Positions 57,128 through 61,744 of a DNA stretch of 61,744 nucleotides are shown in pieces. The notes below the pieces were generated by a model that had not been told where the DNA came from, searched no databases, and was given only the letters and a program-made list of their open reading frames with translations. Within the stretch, counting starts at the first letter, position 1. Every line of letters begins with the position of its first letter. Origin of the DNA: Yersinia artesiana (GTDB lineage: Bacteria; Pseudomonadota; Gammaproteobacteria; Enterobacterales; Enterobacteriaceae); assembly GCF_902726545.1 (NCBI RefSeq), contig NZ_CACVAD010000029.1, positions 1-61,744 on the forward strand, written 5' to 3'. Made by a program: the position numbers and the translations under genes.

Positions 57128-58657
57128 TTATTGCGCTGGTGCAGCTGGTGCGACGGGCACCTCTTCAGATTCCGTGCCGGAATCTTCTTCAGCCGGTGCG
57201 CCACCGAACATGCCAAACAGGCCCACGAATTCTTGCAGTGACATCTTCTGACCATTCAAATCGACCTGGTTATCAGCAAAGTGGAAGCTGCTGCTAATAA
57301 CATCATCTTTAGTGGTCGTCAGTTTAAACATCTGGCCCATGGCCGCAATGCCCTGAACTTGCTGCTGTGCCAGTTTTTGTGCTTCTTCCTGGTTATAACC
57401 TTGCAGGCGTGCGGCCTGAGTGGTTAGTTCCGTGGCCATAGCCATTGGAATAGTCAATGTTGCATCGACTTTTTTCACTGATTGCGCCAGCATCGGCTCA
57501 CTACCAGCTTTGGCTTGTGCCGGATCAGTCAGCGCGATGTTCAGAGTGAAGGTACTTTCGCCTTTGGCATTTTTCCAACTCAGTGGCGCTATGCTCATGG
57601 TTGGATTGCCTTTCAGCAAAGCGGGCAGATTAGCAATCAGCATCTCGGTCATTTGCTCTTGATAAGCAACGGGATCGAGGTTTTCACCCGCCTGAACAGC
57701 CTTCAGCACTTGCTGGTTATAGGCGTTGGTAAACTGCTTCAAGCTTTGACCGTCAAGTTTGTCGAAGGCGAAAGCCAATTTGCCGGAGCCGAAGTCATTA
57801 TCCTGAATTTTTAGTGCGTCCAGGGTGTAAGTCAGCTTGCCGTTCAAGTCTTTGTCGGTTTCGCCCAATTGAGTATTCAGGTTAAAGCCCACCAGTGTTG
57901 CGATCTCTTTGCCATCAATACTGAAGCCAATTTGTTTGATCCCCAGTTGTTGGGAACCAATACTGAGATCAAACTTGCCGATATTGGTGTCACTTTTAAT
58001 CACCAAACCTTGCAGACTAAATTGCTCAACTTGATCCCACTGATTTTTGCTGGCGAAAACCAGGCTATCACTCGAACCACTCATGGTGACATCACGCAGA
58101 TCGCGGGAGACATCAGCATCAATTTTAGCACCAGAAAATTTCATGCTGGTGGCGTTTTGCTGATAATCAATCGGAATAAACGTAATGGCAGAAGAGGTAT
58201 CACCGCTGTATGAAATGCGCGAATCCGCTGTAAACGGTGATTGGCCTTTAGTGACTTCAAACAGCTTTTTCAATGCTGGGGTATTCGCCAGCTCGCTATG
58301 CACTGATGCCATGCTGGGGATCAGATTGAATCTTTTTAACTGTGCTAATGGGAAAGGGCCATGATCGATAGTTTCGATGAATGCGACTTCTTCACCTTCT
58401 TTCAAGGCCTTTTCACCTGCAACGCTGCTATCTGCTTGCAACACATAGCGCACCTGGCTACTGAACAGGCCACGTTGGTAATCTTTATAAGCGAACTTCA
58501 CGCCAGCTTTAGGCAGCAAGGTTCTGATCTGGTCATTGGCGTTATTAACCAATTCGCCCATACGTTGTTCAATCAATTTGCCGGTGTACCATGAGGCCCC
58601 AGTCCATGCTGCGCCAAGTACCACTATGACGCTAACCGCCACTAACGATTTTTTCAT
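57128..58657 (-). CDS. ydgA: YdgA-family protein (DUF945)
   Basis: A 509-residue protein with a single N-terminal membrane anchor or signal (KKSLVAVSVIVVLGAAWTGASWYTG), likely facing the periplasm. The body is DUF945-like, and the C-terminus is acidic and Pro/Ala-rich (EEDSGTESEEVPVAPAAPAQ). The function is unclear; the family includes inner-membrane proteins such as YihF. The start at 58657 is chosen by alignment; the ORF opens at 58687. It is next to manA as in E. coli. Confidence 0.9.
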   Translation of the reverse strand: MKKSLVAVSVIVVLGAAWTGASWYTGKLIEQRMGELVNNANDQIRTLLPKAGVKFAYKDYQRGLFSSQVRYVLQADSSVAGEKALKEGEEVAFIETIDHGPFPLAQLKRFNLIPSMASVHSELANTPALKKLFEVTKGQSPFTADSRISYSGDTSSAITFIPIDYQQNATSMKFSGAKIDADVSRDLRDVTMSGSSDSLVFASKNQWDQVEQFSLQGLVIKSDTNIGKFDLSIGSQQLGIKQIGFSIDGKEIATLVGFNLNTQLGETDKDLNGKLTYTLDALKIQDNDFGSGKLAFAFDKLDGQSLKQFTNAYNQQVLKAVQAGENLDPVAYQEQMTEMLIANLPALLKGNPTMSIAPLSWKNAKGESTFTLNIALTDPAQAKAGSEPMLAQSVKKVDATLTIPMAMATELTTQAARLQGYNQEEAQKLAQQQVQGIAAMGQMFKLTTTKDDVISSSFHFADNQVDLNGQKMSLQEFVGLFGMFGGAPAEEDSGTESEEVPVAPAAPAQ

Positions 58658-58798
58658 TATTGTGTTCATCCTTTTCTGATACACCAAACAAATTAATATA
58701 GGCCTAGATTAATTATTCACAAATATTATTGCGATGGGGAAATTTAACCATCGCAATAGCAAAATGCCAGCAATAGACAATAAAACAAGTCACTTCGT

Positions 58799-59974
58799 TC
58801 ACCCTGCGTTGTAAACCCGGGCAATTGAGCCACTGCCGTGGACGGTGATTGGCGATTCATTAGCCGAAATGAAACAGGACTCACCGGGTTGCAAGGTGAT
58901 TTCTTGCTGTTGCTTTTTCAAAATCGCCTGACCTTGCACACAAAATACAATGGCAGCACTGTTTTGCGCCAATTCCTGTGGCTCTGGCGTTAAGGTATGC
59001 AATGAAAAAGCAAAATCCTCAACAGGGATGGGGAATACTAACTCATTGCCTTGTTGTTTTGGTGTAGTCAGCAAGCTGGCAGCAGGTTTCGGGATAAATT
59101 GCAGGTTAGCCATTAATTCAGGGATATCAATGAACTTAGGGGTCAGTCCCGCGCGTAATACGTTATCCGAATTTGCCATCACTTCCAGCGCCACACCGTT
59201 AAGGTAGGCATGAGGGGTTTCAGCATACAAGAACATGGCCTCGCCCGGTTGCAGAGTGACCACATTCAGCAACAACGGGGAGAACAAACCACTGTCATCG
59301 GGGTAGAAACGCGAAATACTGCGAATAGTATCCCACGGCTCACCCAATTGGTTATTCAGTGCCGCTTTCAATATCCCCAAAGCACGGGTTTTCTCTTCGC
59401 CCGCCATACTCAGCAAACTGGCAAATAAGGTGGCTAAATGTTCGGTATCAGGGGAGCGTAGAAATGCTGCGATATCCGGATGAGCGGCGGCTAATGGCTG
59501 GAGCAGGGCCGCAATATCATCCAAAGTGCGGAAACCATTCATGGCCTGGAAGGGTGTTAGGGCATAAACCAACTCAGGCTTATGGTTGGCATCTTTATAA
59601 TTTCGCTCGGCGGCATCCAGCGGGATACCGGCCTGATTCTCTTTGGCAAAGCCAATTTCTGCCGCAGCCTTACTTGGATGCACCTGAATGGATAATGGCT
59701 GGGCGGCACACAGCACTTTGAATAGGAAGGGGAGCTCACCAAAACGCTGAAATACCTGGTGCCCTAAAATGGTATCAGGTTGCTGCTCAATCACATCGCG
59801 CAATGAATGCCATTGGCCGTTGGCATCCGCAACTTCAGAACTGCTTTTGGGATGAGCGCCCATCCATAATTCCGCCATAGGTTTACCTTGCGGATTGGCT
59901 ATGCCGTAAAGCTCGGTGAGCGCATCGGTACTGCCCCAGGCGTAATTTTGTACTGCATTTTTCATTTTTTGCAT
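58799..59974 (-). CDS. manA: Mannose-6-phosphate isomerase
   Basis: Zinc-dependent interconversion of mannose 6-phosphate and fructose 6-phosphate. The 391-residue product, matching E. coli ManA length, has QNYAWGSTDALTELYG, PLSIQVHPSKAAAEIGFAKEN with metal ligands, and HKPELVYALTPFQAMNGFR. The start at 59974 follows homology (MQKMKNAVQNYAWG); the frame continues upstream to 60073. No strong ribosome-binding site is seen before any candidate. It is divergent from fumC. Confidence 0.96.
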   Translation of the reverse strand: MQKMKNAVQNYAWGSTDALTELYGIANPQGKPMAELWMGAHPKSSSEVADANGQWHSLRDVIEQQPDTILGHQVFQRFGELPFLFKVLCAAQPLSIQVHPSKAAAEIGFAKENQAGIPLDAAERNYKDANHKPELVYALTPFQAMNGFRTLDDIAALLQPLAAAHPDIAAFLRSPDTEHLATLFASLLSMAGEEKTRALGILKAALNNQLGEPWDTIRSISRFYPDDSGLFSPLLLNVVTLQPGEAMFLYAETPHAYLNGVALEVMANSDNVLRAGLTPKFIDIPELMANLQFIPKPAASLLTTPKQQGNELVFPIPVEDFAFSLHTLTPEPQELAQNSAAIVFCVQGQAILKKQQQEITLQPGESCFISANESPITVHGSGSIARVYNAG

Positions 59975-60198
59975 AGAGGTCATCTGCCGTTGAACCGGGC
60001 GAAACTCATCGCCCTGATAAAAATCGTCCCTTAGTAAACAATGGGGCCAAAGGGGTTGCAAGAGGTAATGCAATTCGTCTTATCAACGAATATGACTAAA
60101 TGAGAGAAATGCGAATCAATCGCATAACGGTGGCGATAAATATGCCATCATATACAGGTCATACTACAACCTTCTATTCATATGCTAAGGAGACAGTG
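59975..60198. other. manA/fumC divergent promoter region
   Basis: About 225 bp containing both promoters. In E. coli fumA lies between manA and fumC; it is absent here, so the fumC promoter is not preceded by fumA. No clear SoxS site was resolved. Confidence 0.4.
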
Positions 60199-61593
60199 AT
60201 GGTGACCACCCGCAGTGAAAAGGACTCAATGGGGCCTATCGATGTACCAGCCAGCCAATTATGGGGCGCACAAACCCAGCGCTCACTGGAACATTTTCGT
60301 ATTTCACAAGAGAAGATGCCGACGGCACTGATTCACGCGCTGGCATTGACCAAACGCGCCGCCGCTCAGGTGAATATGGATCTGGGCTTGCTACCCGCCG
60401 AGCGGGCAAAAGCGATTATGCGCGCGGCAGATGAGGTTTTGAATGGCGAACATGCCAGCGAGTTTCCGCTCTCTATTTGGCAAACCGGCTCTGGCACGCA
60501 AACCAATATGAATATGAATGAGGTGCTGGCCAATCGGGCCAGTGAATTGTTAGGGGGCGAGCGAGGTAATCATCGTCTGGTTCACCCTAATGATGATGTG
60601 AATAAAAGCCAAAGTTCAAATGATGTATTCCCAACTGCAATGCATGTCGCCGCAGTTATTGGCTTAAGAGAGCATCTGTTACCTGAACTGAAAACATTGC
60701 AACAGACCCTGAGAAATAAAGCCGAAGCTTATCGCGACATTGTGAAGATTGGCCGGACGCATTTACAAGACGCCACGCCACTGACGCTGGGGCAGGAGAT
60801 TTCCGGCTGGGTGGCGATGCTGACACACAACATACAACATATTGAAGCCACCATTCCTCACCTTTGCGAACTGGCGCTAGGCGGCACTGCCGTTGGGACG
60901 GGGCTAAATACTCATCCGGAATATGCGGTGCGCGTCGCCAATGAGATTGCCGCATTAGCCCAGCAACCTTTTGTTACCGCGCCGAATAAATTTGAGGCAT
61001 TAGCAACCTGTGATGCATTAGTGCAGGGGCACGGCGCATTGAAAGGTTTAGCAGCTTCGCTGATGAAAATTGCCAATGATGTGCGCTGGTTATCTTCAGG
61101 CCCCCGTTGCGGCATCGGCGAGATCTCCATTCCTGAGAATGAACCGGGCAGTTCAATCATGCCGGGTAAAGTCAATCCGACCCAATGTGAAGCGATGACC
61201 ATGTTATGCGCACAGGTGATGGGTAACGACGTGGCGGTTAATATTGGCGGGGCGTCCGGTAACTTTGAGTTGAATGTGTTCCGCCCGCTGGTGATTCATA
61301 ACTTCCTGCAATCTATTCGTCTGCTGGCCGACGGTATGCGCGGTTTTAACGAGCATTGCGCGGTTGGCATTGAACCTAATCGCGACCGTATTAGTCAGCT
61401 ACTGAATGAATCACTGATGTTGGTTACTGCGCTGAATACTCATATTGGTTATGACAAGGCGGCCGAAATTGCCAAGAAAGCGCATAAAGAGGGGCTGACC
61501 CTTAAAGCCGCGGCTCTGAAGCTAGGTTATGTTACTGATGAGCAATTTGATGAATGGGTTAGGCCAGAAGATATGGTTGGCAGTATGAAATAA
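60199..61593 (+). CDS. fumC: Fumarate hydratase class II
   Basis: Iron-independent fumarase of the TCA cycle. The 464-residue product has the superfamily signature [25 protein letters not shown] and [22 protein letters not shown]. The start at 60199 follows AAGGAG by 6 bp and matches the E. coli N-terminus; a longer frame to 60100 lacks a site. The E. coli enzyme is induced under superoxide stress. Confidence 0.97.
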   Translation: MVTTRSEKDSMGPIDVPASQLWGAQTQRSLEHFRISQEKMPTALIHALALTKRAAAQVNMDLGLLPAERAKAIMRAADEVLNGEHASEFPLSIWQTGSGTQTNMNMNEVLANRASELLGGERGNHRLVHPNDDVNKSQSSNDVFPTAMHVAAVIGLREHLLPELKTLQQTLRNKAEAYRDIVKIGRTHLQDATPLTLGQEISGWVAMLTHNIQHIEATIPHLCELALGGTAVGTGLNTHPEYAVRVANEIAALAQQPFVTAPNKFEALATCDALVQGHGALKGLAASLMKIANDVRWLSSGPRCGIGEISIPENEPGSSIMPGKVNPTQCEAMTMLCAQVMGNDVAVNIGGASGNFELNVFRPLVIHNFLQSIRLLADGMRGFNEHCAVGIEPNRDRISQLLNESLMLVTALNTHIGYDKAAEIAKKAHKEGLTLKAAALKLGYVTDEQFDEWVRPEDMVGSMK

Positions 61594-61614
61594 TCGCTAT
61601 TATTACTCTCCTAT

Positions 61615-61639
61615 AGCGCTGGGGGTTCTTTCCGGCGCT
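61615..61639 (+). terminator. fumC terminator-like hairpin
   Basis: AGCGCTGGGG pairs with TTTCCGGCGCT through GC and GT pairs around a short loop, about 20 bp after the stop. The U-run is weak. Confidence 0.5.
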
Positions 61640-61744
61640 TTGAGGGAGGAATCCATGCATTATAATGTCAGAATGTAATTAGCGTGATAATTAAAGCACT
61701 ATCGAATGATGATATTAAAAAAGAGTAAATCATCTTATTTAGGT
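61640..61744. other. Right edge of window
   Basis: AT-rich sequence without a supported gene; only very short frames are present. Confidence 0.3.

Overview
The window looks like chromosome from a Yersinia species, or a very close enterobacterium. The evidence is gene order close to the Escherichia coli 28-37 minute region, protein sequences clearly enterobacterial but not E. coli, three ERIC elements, and a second family of ~80-bp intergenic palindromes in six copies. No rRNA, tRNA, insertion sequence, integrase or CRISPR array is visible. The species assignment is inference.

Layout. Positions 1-270 hold the 3' end of an AT-rich gene of unknown function. From 452 to 19367 lies a core block in E. 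coli-like order: acnA, ribA (reverse), pgpB, lapA, lapB, pyrF, yciH, osmB (reverse), a DeoR regulator (yciT), rnb (reverse). It has accessory insertions. Between lapB and pyrF sit an RHH protein, sutR/ydcO (a regulator and a BenE-type carrier) and a BhsA/McbA-like periplasmic protein. Between osmB and rnb sit araD, a DUF2164 gene, fsaA, and cstA with a YbdD-type small gene. A YdeP-type molybdenum oxidoreductase (19743-22064) and an unrecognised repeat protein with polyproline tracts (22325-23425) follow.

From 23565 to 31221 is nth with the six-gene rsx (rnf) electron-transfer complex on the reverse strand. The operon is split: rsxABC and rsxDGE are separated by an oppositely oriented Rob/SoxS-like AraC-family regulator. 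ydgK and fhs come next. Then a three-gene type I secretion operon (two ABC ATPases and one HlyD-type adaptor, 33950-39590) has the RtxB-RtxD-RtxE arrangement of MARTX export systems but no toxin gene in view.

39764-48209 is an arabinose locus: araBA reverse, and araFGH followed by araC forward, with candidate AraC half-sites in the divergent region. The epimerase gene araD lies about 28 kb away and has its own AraC-like sites. 48311-61593 returns to core order: ydgJ, a YfeH-type symporter, add, malY, malX, malI, an AT-rich hypothetical, ydgA, manA, fumC.

The metabolic genes fall into central carbon metabolism (acnA, fumC, manA, fsaA, cstA), arabinose uptake and entry to the pentose phosphate pathway (araFGH, araBA, araD), one-carbon metabolism (fhs), and nucleotide or flavin synthesis and salvage (pyrF, add, ribA). 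The two loci most worth a second look are the orphan RtxBDE-like exporter and the duplicated polyproline protein at 22325-23425.
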